The position numbers were made by a program, and so were the translations under genes. Below are positions 18,421-27,683 of a DNA stretch of 64,000 nucleotides, piece after piece. The stretch spans positions 4,278,001 through 4,342,000 of the forward strand of contig OZ220465.1 of the NCBI GenBank assembly GCA_965115815.1, in the 5' to 3' direction. The stretch comes from VXPW01 sp965115815. Lineage in GTDB: Bacteria > Pseudomonadota > Alphaproteobacteria > TMED109. Numbering within the stretch: the stretch's first letter is position 1; each line of letters opens with the position of its first letter. The notes beneath the pieces were generated by a model, which was not told where the DNA came from, did not search any database, and saw only the letters and a program-made list of their open reading frames with translations.

Positions 18421-19515
18421 TCAGCCGGTCCGATAGCGCGCGATCAGCTCGGGGTGCGGATCACAACCGAGGCCCGGACCGGTAGGCAGGCGGATGCGGC
18501 CACGGGAGTCCGGTACCGTCAGGCCCTCGAACAGGTCCGTTTCCAGATCAACGTACAGGCGTTCGACATACGCTTCGGGGGCCTTGGCGGCAATCAGGTG
18601 GAGGCTGGCGAGGAATCCGGGGCCGAAGTAGGGGGAGTGCGGAGCGACCGCGGGGCCGGCGGCGTGGGTGGCGTCGCACACGGCGGCAAACTCCGCCACG
18701 CCGCCCACCTTCGTGACGCTGGGCTGCGTGTAGTCCACGGCCTGCGCCTCCAGCAGATGGCCGAACTGCCATGCGGTGCACAGGTTCTCGCCCGATGCCA
18801 GCGGCAGCCGCGCGTCCCGGGTGCGGGCCAGCAGGGGGAAGTTCTCGGGCGGCCAGACGGGCTCCTCCAGCCAGAGCAGGCCGGCGTCCCGGAGGGGGCC
18901 GACCAAGCCCGGAAGATCGTGCTCCCGCCAACGGCAGTTGACGTCGACCATCAGCGGGGTCTCGGGTCCGAGCGCGTCCCGCGCGGCCAGAATCGGTGCA
19001 AGCGTGTGCTCGTGCAGCTTGATCCGTTCGAAACCGTCGTCCCGGGCCGCGGCGGAGACCGCCGCGGTGACGCGGGGGTCTTCGTATCGGAACAGGCTCG
19101 CGTACCCGGGAAGCGATGCGGTGGAGGTTCCGCCGAGCAGGTCGTGAAGCGGCTTGCCGGCCTGCTTGCCGGCGATGTCCCAGAGCGCGATTTCGAGACC
19201 CGAGAGCGCGAACAGCGTGACCCCGTAGCGTCCGAACAGGTGGAACTGGACCTGCAGCCGGTCCATCGTGCCGCGGATGTCGTCCGCCGGCAGCCCTACC
19301 GCGTGCGGGGCCACGAGGGTCTCCAGTGCGGTGCGCGTGGCGGGGATGCAGTTGTAGCCGAAGGCCTCTCCCCAGCCGACGATGCCCTCGTCGGTATCGA
19401 CCCGGACCAGCAGGCACGCGAGCGTGTTCCAGGTCTCTCCTCCGAAGCCGCTGGGCGGCCCGTTCTGGGTGAAGGGAAGGTCGACCGTGATCGGTTCGAC
19501 GGCCGTGATCTTCAT
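18421..19515 (-). CDS. Mandelate racemase/muconate lactonizing (enolase superfamily) enzyme
   Basis: A 364-residue member of the enolase superfamily, which abstracts the alpha-proton of a carboxylate bound to Mg2+. Likely metal ligands are Asp191 (MVDVNCRW), Glu217 (WLEEPV) and Glu243 (SGENL). Candidate acid/base residues are Lys166 (ERIKLHEH), Lys269 (VTKVGG) and His293 (APHSPYFGPG). Such enzymes are mostly sugar-acid dehydratases, racemases or cycloisomerases; the exact reaction is not visible. Its start overlaps the stop of the aldolase gene (ATGA). Dehydration of an acid sugar followed by HpaI-type cleavage is a common pairing and would explain the neighbourhood. Confidence 0.88.
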   Translation of the reverse strand: MKITAVEPITVDLPFTQNGPPSGFGGETWNTLACLLVRVDTDEGIVGWGEAFGYNCIPATRTALETLVAPHAVGLPADDIRGTMDRLQVQFHLFGRYGVTLFALSGLEIALWDIAGKQAGKPLHDLLGGTSTASLPGYASLFRYEDPRVTAAVSAAARDDGFERIKLHEHTLAPILAARDALGPETPLMVDVNCRWREHDLPGLVGPLRDAGLLWLEEPVWPPENFPLLARTRDARLPLASGENLCTAWQFGHLLEAQAVDYTQPSVTKVGGVAEFAAVCDATHAAGPAVAPHSPYFGPGFLASLHLIAAKAPEAYVERLYVDLETDLFEGLTVPDSRGRIRLPTGPGLGCDPHPELIARYRTG

Positions 19516-20282
19516 CGGGCTCCCTTCAGTTCGCGCACGACCCGGTCCACGACTCCCCGCAGATGGACCAGTTCCGTGGCCACCGACACCATGGCGAAGC
19601 CCAGGTCCACGAGTTCCCGGGCCTCCTCGATGCTGCCGGCCATCACGCCGGCGGGTTTGCCGGCCGCCGTGATCCGGGCGCGGGCTCGCTCGATCGCCCG
19701 GCGCACCGAGCGATGCCCCCGGTCGTGGATGACACCGAGGTCGGCCGCCAGGTCGCCGGGACCGACGAACGCCGCATCGACGCCGTCGACCGCCGCGATG
19801 TCGCCGGCGGCTTCGACGGCCGCTGCCGTTTCGACCTGTACGACCAGGCAGGTGCGGGCATCGGCTTCGCTCCAGTAGCGGGCATCGCGGCCGAAGGCGT
19901 TGGCCCGGGTCGCGCCGGCCGCTCCGCGCACCCCGGCCGGCGGATAGCGCACCGAGGCCACGGCGTGCCGGGCCTCCTCGGGAGTCTGCACGTTCGGGAC
20001 CACCACCGTTTCGGCGCCGCAGTCGAGGATGCGCTTGATGGCGATGCGGTCGTTGCCCCATGCGCGGACCGCGGCCGGGGTCGGGCCGCCGGCCGCGCAC
20101 GCCTGCAGCTGAGCCACCAGTTCGGCGGCATCGTTGGGAGCATGTTCGGAATCGATCACGATGAAATCGAGGCCGGCTCCCGCCAGCACCTCGGTGGCCA
20201 GCGGACTGGCGAGGCTGGCCCACATGCCGATTTGCGGGGTGCCGGCCTGCAGGCCGGTCTTGAGTGCATTCGTTCGGTTCAC
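19512..20282 (-). CDS. HpcH/HpaI-family class II aldolase
   Basis: A 256-residue metal-dependent aldolase of the HpaI / 2-keto-3-deoxy acid aldolase type, cleaving 2-keto-4-hydroxy acids to pyruvate and an aldehyde. Seen are FIVIDSEHAPND, the Arg-containing GVRGAAGATRA, the metal ligand Glu in CLVVQVETAAAVEAAG, and Asp in AAFVGPGDLAADLG. I use the GTG at 20282 (NRTNALKTGLQAG follows), as in relatives. An ATG 60 bases upstream is possible. It lies 83 bp after the ThDP gene and is coupled to the enolase-family gene downstream. Confidence 0.88.
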   Translation of the reverse strand: MNRTNALKTGLQAGTPQIGMWASLASPLATEVLAGAGLDFIVIDSEHAPNDAAELVAQLQACAAGGPTPAAVRAWGNDRIAIKRILDCGAETVVVPNVQTPEEARHAVASVRYPPAGVRGAAGATRANAFGRDARYWSEADARTCLVVQVETAAAVEAAGDIAAVDGVDAAFVGPGDLAADLGVIHDRGHRSVRRAIERARARITAAGKPAGVMAGSIEEARELVDLGFAMVSVATELVHLRGVVDRVVRELKGAR

Positions 20283-20365
20283 GGGTGGGTTCCGGGGGCA
20301 ACGGTCATCGGCGGGGCACTCTACACGGGGCATCGAACGGGAGAAACGCCGGCGCCCGGCGGCAG

Positions 20366-22066
20366 TCAGGGTGCCGGCGCGCGCGACCGACCCGGATGCG
20401 CTCCCGCCCCGTGCAGCTGCGCCAGCGTGGTCCGGGTGGTGATCTGGTTCGGATCGACGACCAGTTCGATGACGGAGGCAGTGCCGCTGGCGCGTGCCCG
20501 CGCCAGCGCACCGGGAAACTGATCGGTCCGGGTGACGCGCTCGCCGTGTGCCCCGTAGGCCCGCGCCAGCGCGGCGAAATCCGGATTCCGGAGATCGGTA
20601 CCGAGCGGGCGGTTCGGGTAGGCCTGCTCCTGGTGCATCCGGATGGTTCCGTACATGCCGTTGTTGACCACCAGGACGAGAGGGCGGGCGGCGTGCTGGA
20701 CCGCGGTCGCGAGTTCCTGGTCCGCCATCAGGAAGCCCCCGTCCCCGACGAAGCTGACCACCTCGCGGGCGGGATCGAGCAGGCTGGCCGCGACCCCGGC
20801 GGGCACGCTGTAGCCCATGGCGCCGCTGGTGGGTCCGAGCTGGGAGCGGGGGTGTCGAAACCGCCAGAAGCGCTGGACCCAGCCGCTGAAGTTGCCGGCG
20901 TCCACCGTGATCACGGTGTCGGCGGGCAGGGTTGCGCGCAGGTGCAGGAGCACCTGTCCCATGTCGAGGTCGGCCGGGTACGGGTCGGGCGTGGAGGCGA
21001 GGCAGTAGTCGCGGTGCGCCGCCTCGCGCCAAGCCCGCCGTTCCGGACGGAAGGCGAACGCGCGGCGGGCCAGGGTGGCGGCAAAGGCGCCGGGGTCGGC
21101 GGGTACGGGCAGTTCGGGGATGAACACGCGGCCCAGCTCGAAGGGGTCGGGATGCACGTGCACCAGCGGCACGTCCTGGCGCCCCGGCCGCAGCGTCGTG
21201 TAGCCGCGGGTGGTCATCTCTCCGAGCCGCGCTCCGAGCACCAGCAGGTGGGTCGCTTCCCGGACCCGCCGGACCAGACGGGGGTCCACGCTGGTCGACA
21301 GGTCGCCGGCGTAGTGCGGGTGCTCGTTGTCGATCAGGTCCTGGCGTCGGAAGGAGACGGCGACCGGAGCGTCGGCCTGCTCTGCCAGCCGCGCGAGGGC
21401 CTGCCGCCCGGTTTCGGTCCAGCTGCCGCCGCCGGCGAGGATCAGCGGCCGTTCGGCGTCCCGCAACAGGTGGTAGGCGCGGTCCACGTCGGTCGGGTCG
21501 GGATGGGGCCGGGTGCACCTCCAGGGAGCGGCGTCCGGCACGACGGCCGAGGCCCGGAGCATGTCCTCCGGCAATCCGACCACGACCGGCCCGGGCCGGC
21601 CGCTGGTGGCCGTCCGGAACGCGGCATGCAGGAGCTCGGGCAGCCGCTGCGGGTCCTCGATCTCCACGGCCCACTTGGCCATCGGGGTCCGGAAGAGGTC
21701 GCGAACCTCGATTTCCTGAAACGCCTCGCGGCCCCGGGTTCCGCGCGCCACCTGGCCCACGAGCAGGAGCATCGGAGTGGAGTCCTGATGCGCCGTGTGG
21801 ACTCCGACGCTGGCGTGGCAGGCGCCCGGACCGCGCGTGACCAGACAGACCCCCGGAGCGCCGGTCAGCTTGCCGGCGGCTTCGGCCATGTTGGCGGCGC
21901 CGGATTCGTGCCGGCACGTGACCAGGCGGAGAACCGCCCGTCGGTCGAAGCAGGCGTCGAGGACGGGAAGGTAGCTCTCGCCCGGCACGGCGAAGACCGT
22001 GCGCACCCCGTGCAGCAGCAGCTGGTCGGCGAGGATTTCGCCGCCGGTCCGGAGCTGGGTGGTCAT
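20366..22066 (-). CDS. Thiamine diphosphate-dependent enzyme, acetolactate-synthase-like
   Basis: A 566-residue ThDP enzyme with the three-domain layout of acetohydroxyacid synthases. The activating Glu is in TCRHESGAANMAEAAGK, the cofactor motif is GDGGFLMADQ followed by LVVNNGMYGTIRMHQE, and FVGDGGF opens it. A small-subunit gene is absent, so it may not be the housekeeping AHAS. Related annotations include oxo-acid decarboxylases and benzaldehyde-lyase-like enzymes. The start at 22066 overlaps the modC stop by four bases. The C-terminal tail is Ala/Pro/Arg-rich. Cytoplasmic; the substrate is undetermined. Confidence 0.88.
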   Translation of the reverse strand: MTTQLRTGGEILADQLLLHGVRTVFAVPGESYLPVLDACFDRRAVLRLVTCRHESGAANMAEAAGKLTGAPGVCLVTRGPGACHASVGVHTAHQDSTPMLLLVGQVARGTRGREAFQEIEVRDLFRTPMAKWAVEIEDPQRLPELLHAAFRTATSGRPGPVVVGLPEDMLRASAVVPDAAPWRCTRPHPDPTDVDRAYHLLRDAERPLILAGGGSWTETGRQALARLAEQADAPVAVSFRRQDLIDNEHPHYAGDLSTSVDPRLVRRVREATHLLVLGARLGEMTTRGYTTLRPGRQDVPLVHVHPDPFELGRVFIPELPVPADPGAFAATLARRAFAFRPERRAWREAAHRDYCLASTPDPYPADLDMGQVLLHLRATLPADTVITVDAGNFSGWVQRFWRFRHPRSQLGPTSGAMGYSVPAGVAASLLDPAREVVSFVGDGGFLMADQELATAVQHAARPLVLVVNNGMYGTIRMHQEQAYPNRPLGTDLRNPDFAALARAYGAHGERVTRTDQFPGALARARASGTASVIELVVDPNQITTRTTLAQLHGAGAHPGRSRAPAP

Positions 22067-23166
22067 CGTTCCCCTTCCGGATGCTTGGGAAAGGCGCTGC
22101 GTTCGGCGAAGGCCACCGACTTTACCAAGGCGTACAGACGGAGGCCGTGCCGCAGCGAAAGCTCCTCGGCGGAGCGGCGCGTGACGCGCGCGCGGATGAT
22201 CTGGCCGGTGTCGATGCTGACATCCACGTGACCGTCGGGCCGCGGATGAAGCCCCGTCACCCGGCCCGGCAGCACGTTCATGACGCTGGAACGCTGCGGG
22301 GGGTCCAGCGCGAGGGACACGTCGCGCGCCAGGATTCGCAGGACCAGCGGCGAACCCTCGGCGCGGTCGGTGCGCGGAACCAGCAGGGTGTGCGGGCCGA
22401 AGCGCAGCGCCGTCAGGTGATCGTCCTCGAAATGCCCGGCGACCGTGGTTCGCAGGAGGGTTCCGGCGTCGCGCCGGTCGTTGAGGATGGGGAGGTCGGG
22501 GCGGGCCATGACGTCCTGGACGGGTCCGCAGGTCACGACGGTTCCGTGGGCCATGACCGCGAGGTGGTCCGCAAGGCGGAGGATCTCTTCGAGCGAGTGC
22601 GTGATGTAGATCACGGGCACGCCGGTGTCGGCGGCGAGCTGTTCGAGGTGGGGCAGGACCTCGTCGCGGCGCGGCTGGTCGAGCGACGACAGGGGTTCGT
22701 CCATGATCAGGAGGTCGGGGTCGCTGAGGAGGGCCCGTCCGATCGCGACCCGCTGGGCCTCTCCCCCGGAAAGGCGGCGCGGCCGCCGGCCCAGCAGCGG
22801 TTCCAGCCCGAGCAGGTCGACGATCCGGTCGAAGGCGCCGGTCCCGGCCGTGCCGCGGCGTCGGGCCCCGAAGCGCAGGTTGGCGCGCACCGTCATGTGG
22901 GGAAACAGCCGGGCTTCCTGGAAGACACAGCCGATCCGGCGTCGTTCCGGAGTCACTGCGATGCCCCGGGCATGGTCGAACAGGACCGCGTCCCCGAGGG
23001 CGATGCGCCCGGCGTCCGGGCGGACCAGACCGGCGACGGCAGCGGCCACGGTCGACTTGCCGGCGCCGGACGGACCGAACAGGCCGGTCACGCCGCGGGC
23101 CGGCGCCTGCATGGCAACATCCAGAGTGAAGGCTCCCCGCCGGAGGAAGCACGCGATGTCGATCAC
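22063..23166 (-). CDS. modC: Molybdate ABC transporter ATPase ModC
   Basis: A 367-residue ABC ATPase with Walker A GPSGAGKST at residues 31-39, signature LSGGEAQRVAIGRAL and Walker B LLIMDEPLSSLD. The C-terminal ~130 residues form a TOBE/Mop-type domain, as in ModC. It starts at GTG 23166 (IDIACFLRRGAFTLDV follows), overlapping the modB stop by GTGA. It powers molybdate import with ModB and ModA. The length and domain order are those of genuine ModC. Confidence 0.92.
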   Translation of the reverse strand: MIDIACFLRRGAFTLDVAMQAPARGVTGLFGPSGAGKSTVAAAVAGLVRPDAGRIALGDAVLFDHARGIAVTPERRRIGCVFQEARLFPHMTVRANLRFGARRRGTAGTGAFDRIVDLLGLEPLLGRRPRRLSGGEAQRVAIGRALLSDPDLLIMDEPLSSLDQPRRDEVLPHLEQLAADTGVPVIYITHSLEEILRLADHLAVMAHGTVVTCGPVQDVMARPDLPILNDRRDAGTLLRTTVAGHFEDDHLTALRFGPHTLLVPRTDRAEGSPLVLRILARDVSLALDPPQRSSVMNVLPGRVTGLHPRPDGHVDVSIDTGQIIRARVTRRSAEELSLRHGLRLYALVKSVAFAERSAFPKHPEGER

Positions 23167-23855
23167 GGTCCGCCGCCCGCATAGTGCCGGGTTCGGCGCG
23201 CGAGCCACTCGGAGCCCATCAGCGCGGCCAGTGCCAGCGCGACCGAGAGGATGACCAGACGGGCGGCCTGCGGTTCTCCGCCCGGAACCTGCACGGCGGC
23301 GTAGAGCGCGAGCGGCAGGGTTCGGGTTTCTCCCGGAATGCTGGACACGAACGTGATCGTGGCGCCGAATTCCCCGAGGGAACGGGCGAATCCCAGCACC
23401 ATGCCCGCGAGCACGCCCGGAGCAACGAGCGGGAGCGTGACGGTGCAGAACACGTCGGCTGCGCCGGCGCCCAGGGTCCGGGCCGCCTGTTCGAGGCGCC
23501 GGTCCAGATCCTCGATCGACTGCCGGATGGCCCGCAGCATGAGGGGAAAGGCGACGACGGCGCTGGCGAGGGCGGCGCCCTGCCACGTGAAGCCGAGCGT
23601 GATGCCGAAGACATCCTCGAGCAGGGCGCCGGCGGGCCCGCGCCGCCCGAAGCCCAGCAGCAGGAGATAGCCGATCACCACCGGCGGCACGACCAGGGGA
23701 AGGTGCAGGATCCCGTTCAGCAGCGCATGGCCCGGAAAGCGCCGGCGCGCCAGCAGCCAGGCGACGGCGACCGCCAATGGCAGGCTGCCCAGGACACTCC
23801 AGACGGCGACCCGAAGGGACAGCAGCAGGGCTTCGGTTTCAGCGGGCGTGGGCAT
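23163..23855 (-). CDS. modB: Molybdate ABC transporter permease ModB
   Basis: A 230-residue inner-membrane permease with five predicted membrane segments. The coupling region LEQAARTLGAGAADVFCTVT followed by LPLVAPGVLAGMVLGFARSL is the EAA loop seen in ModB and CysT-type permeases, and GEFGATITF is typical of ModB. The start at 23855 lies inside the end of modA (17-base overlap), and the end overlaps modC. Confidence 0.93.
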   Translation of the reverse strand: MPTPAETEALLLSLRVAVWSVLGSLPLAVAVAWLLARRRFPGHALLNGILHLPLVVPPVVIGYLLLLGFGRRGPAGALLEDVFGITLGFTWQGAALASAVVAFPLMLRAIRQSIEDLDRRLEQAARTLGAGAADVFCTVTLPLVAPGVLAGMVLGFARSLGEFGATITFVSSIPGETRTLPLALYAAVQVPGGEPQAARLVILSVALALAALMGSEWLARRTRHYAGGGP

Positions 23856-24795
23856 CGGCCGGCAGGGTGAAGCCGTGACGGGACACGATCGCGCGCGCCG
23901 TGTCCGACTGCAGGAATGCGAGGAAGGCGGCGGCGGCGGCCGGCGCCGGTGCAGCGGCGAGCCGCGCCGCCCAGTAGGTGACAGGATCATGCAGGTCGGG
24001 AGCAAGGATCCCGAGAATCCTGATGCCCGGCGTGGCCCGCGCATCGGTCCAGTAGATGATTCCGAGCGCCGCCTCGCCGCTCCCCACGAGCCGCGCGGCG
24101 TGGCGGACATCGCCGGCGGGCGCCAGTCGACCCCGGAGTCCCGCCCAGACCCCGAGGGATTCCAGCGCCTGACGGGCGTAGATCCCGGCCGGAACCGAAT
24201 GGGGTTCGGCGATCGCCAGCCGGCCGCCGTCGAGCAGGGCGGCCAGATTCAGCGAAGGGGTGATCTCTACCGGCCCCGGGTCCGTGTCGGCGGAGGCCAC
24301 CAGCACGAGGCGGTTGCGAAAGACGAGGGCGCGGGTCGACGGGGCCAGGAGACCGGCCTCCTCGATGTGGTCCATCCACATCGGATTGGCCGCGATGAAC
24401 AGGTCCGCCGGCGCGCCGGATTCGATCTGGCGGGCCAGGGCGCTGGTGGCGGCCAGGGAAACGCGCACGCGTCCGCCCCCCGCGGCGGCGTAGGCTCGGG
24501 CAAGATCGGTCAGGGCGGCCCCGGTGGAGGCGGCGGCGAAGACCAGAAGTTCCTCGTGGGCCACCGGTCCGGCCGCCGGCGCACCGGCGGGCAGGAGGGC
24601 CGGGGCCGAGATCCATCCGAGGAGGCCGACGCAGGCAGCGGTCCGCCGGGCGAATCGCCGGCCCCGCCGCGGCTCCGCAGCCGGCGGATGCCGCGGCCGT
24701 CCGTGCGGGGCGGGACCCGGTCCGCCCGGCCCGCGTGCGGTCGTCCCGTCCGTCACGGTCCGGACGGAAGCGGCGGCAGGTCCGGTGCGGATCAT
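23839..24795 (-). CDS. modA: Molybdate-binding protein ModA with unusual N-terminal extension
   Basis: A periplasmic molybdate-binding protein. The mature part starts near EELLVFAAASTGAALTDLAR and has the usual ModA features (ADLFIAANPMWMDHIEEAGL, then GIIYWTDARATPGIRILG). From the ATG at 24795 the product is 318 residues, about 60 longer than normal. Roughly the first 50 residues are Pro/Arg/Gly-rich, before a Tat-like or Sec signal (RRGRRFARRTAACVGLLGWI). A later GTG start is therefore quite possible. It is followed tightly by modB and modC and preceded by modE. Confidence 0.9.
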   Translation of the reverse strand: MIRTGPAAASVRTVTDGTTARGPGGPGPAPHGRPRHPPAAEPRRGRRFARRTAACVGLLGWISAPALLPAGAPAAGPVAHEELLVFAAASTGAALTDLARAYAAAGGGRVRVSLAATSALARQIESGAPADLFIAANPMWMDHIEEAGLLAPSTRALVFRNRLVLVASADTDPGPVEITPSLNLAALLDGGRLAIAEPHSVPAGIYARQALESLGVWAGLRGRLAPAGDVRHAARLVGSGEAALGIIYWTDARATPGIRILGILAPDLHDPVTYWAARLAAAPAPAAAAAFLAFLQSDTARAIVSRHGFTLPADAHAR

Positions 24796-24800
24796 CCCCC

Positions 24801-25181
24801 CTACTCCGGTTCGCCGGACACGGAAGGGCCCGGATGCCGGGCGACCATGGCCTGAAAATCGGCCAGCGGCCGGCGGACCGCCCGGGAGGCATCCGCTTCC
24901 ACGGCCTGGTAGGCGGCCAGCACGCGCTGCCCGAGATCGGTGACCTTGGCCCCGCCGACGCCCCGCCCGCCGGGATGGGCGGTCACGAGCGGGCGGGCGA
25001 AGTTCCGGTTCATCGAGTCCACCAGGAGCCAAGCCCGGCGATACGACATGCCGAGCGCCCGGGCCGCGCCGGCGATCGACCCCGCTTCCCCGATCTCGGA
25101 CAGCAGCGCCGCCTTGCCGGGGCCGAACAGCGGCAGGTCGCCCAGCTGGACCCGGATTCGAAGTCGGGGCTCGGACGTCAC
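24801..25181 (-). CDS. modE: Short ModE-type molybdate-responsive regulator (HTH only)
   Basis: A 126-residue LysR-like winged-helix protein matching the N-terminal domain of ModE: KAALLSEIGEAGSIAGAARA, then LGMSYRRAWLLVDSMNRNFA and GGRGVGGAKVTDLGQRVLAA. The C-terminal molybdate-binding (Mop) domains of E. coli ModE are absent, as in many short ModE-like proteins, so it may not sense molybdate itself. The start is GTG at 25181, overlapping the DUF192 stop. Its place directly before modABC suggests it controls molybdate uptake. Confidence 0.88.
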   Translation of the reverse strand: MTSEPRLRIRVQLGDLPLFGPGKAALLSEIGEAGSIAGAARALGMSYRRAWLLVDSMNRNFARPLVTAHPGGRGVGGAKVTDLGQRVLAAYQAVEADASRAVRRPLADFQAMVARHPGPSVSGEPE

Positions 25182-25657
25182 GGGCGGCCTTCGGTCGAAG
25201 CGGCAAAGTGGGGGTGGCGTACGCGGTCGCCGGGCCGCAGGCCCAGTCGCGCCGCCGTGCCTGCGAGGACTTCCAGCACGCCGCTCACGTACACGTCGGG
25301 ACCGATCGGAGCGAGCGACAGGGGGACCGTGTCCTCGGCAATGGCGGCAATCGTGCCGTCGGGCCGGATGAACAGCATGTCGAGCGGAAGGTACGTGTCC
25401 TTCATCCACATGCGGATGCGCTGGGGCGGCGTGTAGAGGAAGAGCATGCCCCGGTTCCGGCCGAGGGTCAGCCGGTGCATCAGGCCCTGCTGCTGCTGGG
25501 CCGCGGTGACCGCCAGTTCCACCTGGAACGAGTGGCGGCGAGGGCCGGAGAGAATGTCGACCGTCCCGACCTGGAAGGTCTCGTTGGCCGCGGCCGTCGC
25601 CAGTCCGGAGACCAGGACCAGCAGCCCGGCGGCCGCGCGGTGGCGGCGGCGGATCAT
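25178..25657 (-). CDS. DUF192 exported protein
   Basis: A 159-residue protein with a signal peptide (RRHRAAAGLLVLVSGLATAA, then ANE) and a full DUF192 domain: ELAVTAAQQQQGLMHR, RGMLFLYTPPQRIRMWMKDT, YLPLDMLFIRPDGTI. DUF192 proteins are small exported proteins of unknown function. It is coupled by ATGA to the PLP-enzyme gene upstream and by GTGA to modE. Confidence 0.9.
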   Translation of the reverse strand: MIRRRHRAAAGLLVLVSGLATAAANETFQVGTVDILSGPRRHSFQVELAVTAAQQQQGLMHRLTLGRNRGMLFLYTPPQRIRMWMKDTYLPLDMLFIRPDGTIAAIAEDTVPLSLAPIGPDVYVSGVLEVLAGTAARLGLRPGDRVRHPHFAASTEGRP

Positions 25658-26853
25658 CCCGCCGCGTCCCGCAGGCGGGCGAGGCCGGCGGCCAGGTCGT
25701 TGCGCAGGTCGGTCACGTCCTCCAGTCCGGCGTGGATGCGGAACGTCCGCCCGGGCGCGGGCCAGGGCCGGACCGAGCGCGCGCCCTCCGTCATCGACGG
25801 CACCACGAGGCTCTCGAACCCGCCCCAGCTGTAGCCCATGCCGAACAGCTCGAGGCCGTTCAGAAAGGCGTCATAGGCGGCCGGAGGAGCCGGCCGCAGG
25901 ACGATACCGAAGAGTCCGGACGCACCCAGATAGTCCCGCTTCCAGAGGGCGTGCCCCGGATCCTGCGCCAGACCGGGGTGCAGCACACGCTCCACTTCGG
26001 GTTGCCGGGCCAGCCAGCGGGCGAGCGTCAGTCCGGTTTCCATGTGCCGCTGCAGGCGGACCTCCAGCGTTCGCAGGCCGCGCAGTCCGAGGTACAGGTC
26101 GTCCGGGCCGGCCGTCGCCCCGAGAGACTGCGCGGCGCGGCGCACGACCGCGTGGACCGCTTCGGTCGTCGTGACGACTCCCAGCATGACATCGGAATGC
26201 CCCGACACGTACTTGGTGGCGGCTTGGATCGACACGTCGACGCCGTGACGGAACGGTCGGAAGTACAGCGGGCTGGCCCAGGTGTTGTCGAGGATCACCG
26301 TGCATCCGCGCGCATGGGCCGCGGCCGCGATGCCGGGCACATCCTGGACCTCGAAGGTGAGGGATCCCGGAGACTCCAGAAATACCACGCGGGTGTGGTT
26401 CCGAATCAGGCCGGCGATCCCGGCGCCGATGCAGGGATCGTAGAACGTGGTCTCGACCCCGAACCGGGTCAACCACCCGGTCGCCATGCCGCGGGTGGGG
26501 CCGTACGCCGAATCGACCATCAGGAGATGGTCGCCGGCCGCGAGAAAGCCGGTCAGGGCCACGGCGACGGCGGTCTTGCCGGAGCCCACGGCGACGCTGC
26601 GGGCGCCGCCTTCCGCCGCGGCCATCGCCTCTTCGAACGCGAAGGTCGTCGGGGTTCCGAAGCGGCCGTAGACGACCTCGTCGAGTCGCTTGGGGCCGCG
26701 GCGGCGCAGATCCTCGGTATCCCGGAACAGGACGGTCGAGGCGTGATACACCGGTGGATTGACGATCCCGTGGTGGTCGTGCGGACGCCGGCCGGCGCGG
26801 CCCAGAAGGGTGGCCGGCCGATGCCGGTGCGCGTCAGGTGGCGATCGGGACAT
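25654..26853 (-). CDS. Cys/Met-metabolism PLP enzyme, cystathionine beta-lyase-like
   Basis: A 399-residue fold-type I PLP enzyme. The internal aldimine Lys214 lies in IQAATKYVSGHSDVMLG and the pyridine-binding Asp189 in CTVILDNTWASPLYF. VYGRFGTPTTFAFEEA and AVGSGKTAVAVAL are typical of alphaproteobacterial cystathionine beta-lyase (MetC). It probably cleaves cystathionine to homocysteine, or acts as a related C-S lyase. The ATG at 26853 overlaps the end of the rhodanese gene by 20 bases. It groups with a sulfurtransferase and a beta-synthase as a sulfur amino acid block. Confidence 0.87.
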   Translation of the reverse strand: MSRSPPDAHRHRPATLLGRAGRRPHDHHGIVNPPVYHASTVLFRDTEDLRRRGPKRLDEVVYGRFGTPTTFAFEEAMAAAEGGARSVAVGSGKTAVAVALTGFLAAGDHLLMVDSAYGPTRGMATGWLTRFGVETTFYDPCIGAGIAGLIRNHTRVVFLESPGSLTFEVQDVPGIAAAAHARGCTVILDNTWASPLYFRPFRHGVDVSIQAATKYVSGHSDVMLGVVTTTEAVHAVVRRAAQSLGATAGPDDLYLGLRGLRTLEVRLQRHMETGLTLARWLARQPEVERVLHPGLAQDPGHALWKRDYLGASGLFGIVLRPAPPAAYDAFLNGLELFGMGYSWGGFESLVVPSMTEGARSVRPWPAPGRTFRIHAGLEDVTDLRNDLAAGLARLRDAAG

Positions 26854-27682
26854 CCGGGCGCCCTCCCCACTCGGACCACGAACCGTCGTAGACGGACCAG
26901 TCGTCACGGCCGGCGAGCGTGAGGCCGAGGGCAAGGGTGCATGCGCTGACCCCGGATCCGCAGGTTAGGACCGGTCGTCGGTCGCCGGCGACTCCGGCCG
27001 CTGCCAGGCGGTCCCGCAGCGCGTCCGGAGGCAGCATGCGGGGACCATCGAGGAGGGTCGAGTACGGCAGGTTCACGCTGCCCGGCACGTGGCCGCTCCG
27101 CAGGCCGGGCCGGGGTTCCGGCTCGGTACCGGCGAACCGGCCGGCCGTGCGGGCGTCGACGATCAGTTCCGCCGCCGTCTCAAGATTGGACCGCACGGCC
27201 GCCAGGTCGCGGATCCGGGAGGGATCGAGTGCTGCCCGGAAGGGGCGCCGCTGCGGCTGAGCCGGGCCCCGGGCCAGCGCGCCGCCGGCGGCGATCCAGT
27301 CCGGCAGGCCGCCGTCGAGGACGGAGACCCGGACATGGCCGAACAGCCGGAACATCCACCATGCGCGGGGGGCCGTGCCGATGCCGTCGGTGGCATAGCA
27401 GACGACATGATCGCCGGTGCCGACCCCGAGAGCGCCCACCGCGGCGGCAAAGGCGTCGGCATCCGGAACCATGTGCGGCAGCGGCGAATCCGGGTCGGCC
27501 ACGTCGTCGATCGAGTAGAACGCCGCACCGGGAATGTGACCGAGTTCGAATTCAGCCGCGCCGTTCCGGCGGGCCGCGGGAAGATGCCAGGAGGCGTCGA
27601 GGATGACGACCTCCGGCCGGTCGCAGGCGGCGCGCAGCCAGCGGGGGCCAACCAGCGCCGGCGTCGGGGTCCCGGTCGGCAT
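26834..27682 (-). CDS. sseA: Two-domain thiosulfate/3-mercaptopyruvate sulfurtransferase
   Basis: A 282-residue tandem rhodanese. The C-terminal domain carries the active-site loop CGSGVSA with Cys241, the CG(S/T)G(V)xA form typical of mercaptopyruvate sulfurtransferases. The N-terminal domain is the inactive partner (VVCYATDGIGTAPRAWWMFR). It moves sulfane sulfur from mercaptopyruvate or thiosulfate to thiols. The start at 27682 is one base past the stop of the upstream beta-synthase gene. Cytoplasmic by lack of signal. Confidence 0.9.
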   Translation of the reverse strand: MPTGTPTPALVGPRWLRAACDRPEVVILDASWHLPAARRNGAAEFELGHIPGAAFYSIDDVADPDSPLPHMVPDADAFAAAVGALGVGTGDHVVCYATDGIGTAPRAWWMFRLFGHVRVSVLDGGLPDWIAAGGALARGPAQPQRRPFRAALDPSRIRDLAAVRSNLETAAELIVDARTAGRFAGTEPEPRPGLRSGHVPGSVNLPYSTLLDGPRMLPPDALRDRLAAAGVAGDRRPVLTCGSGVSACTLALGLTLAGRDDWSVYDGSWSEWGGRPDVPIAT

Positions 27683-27683
27683 G

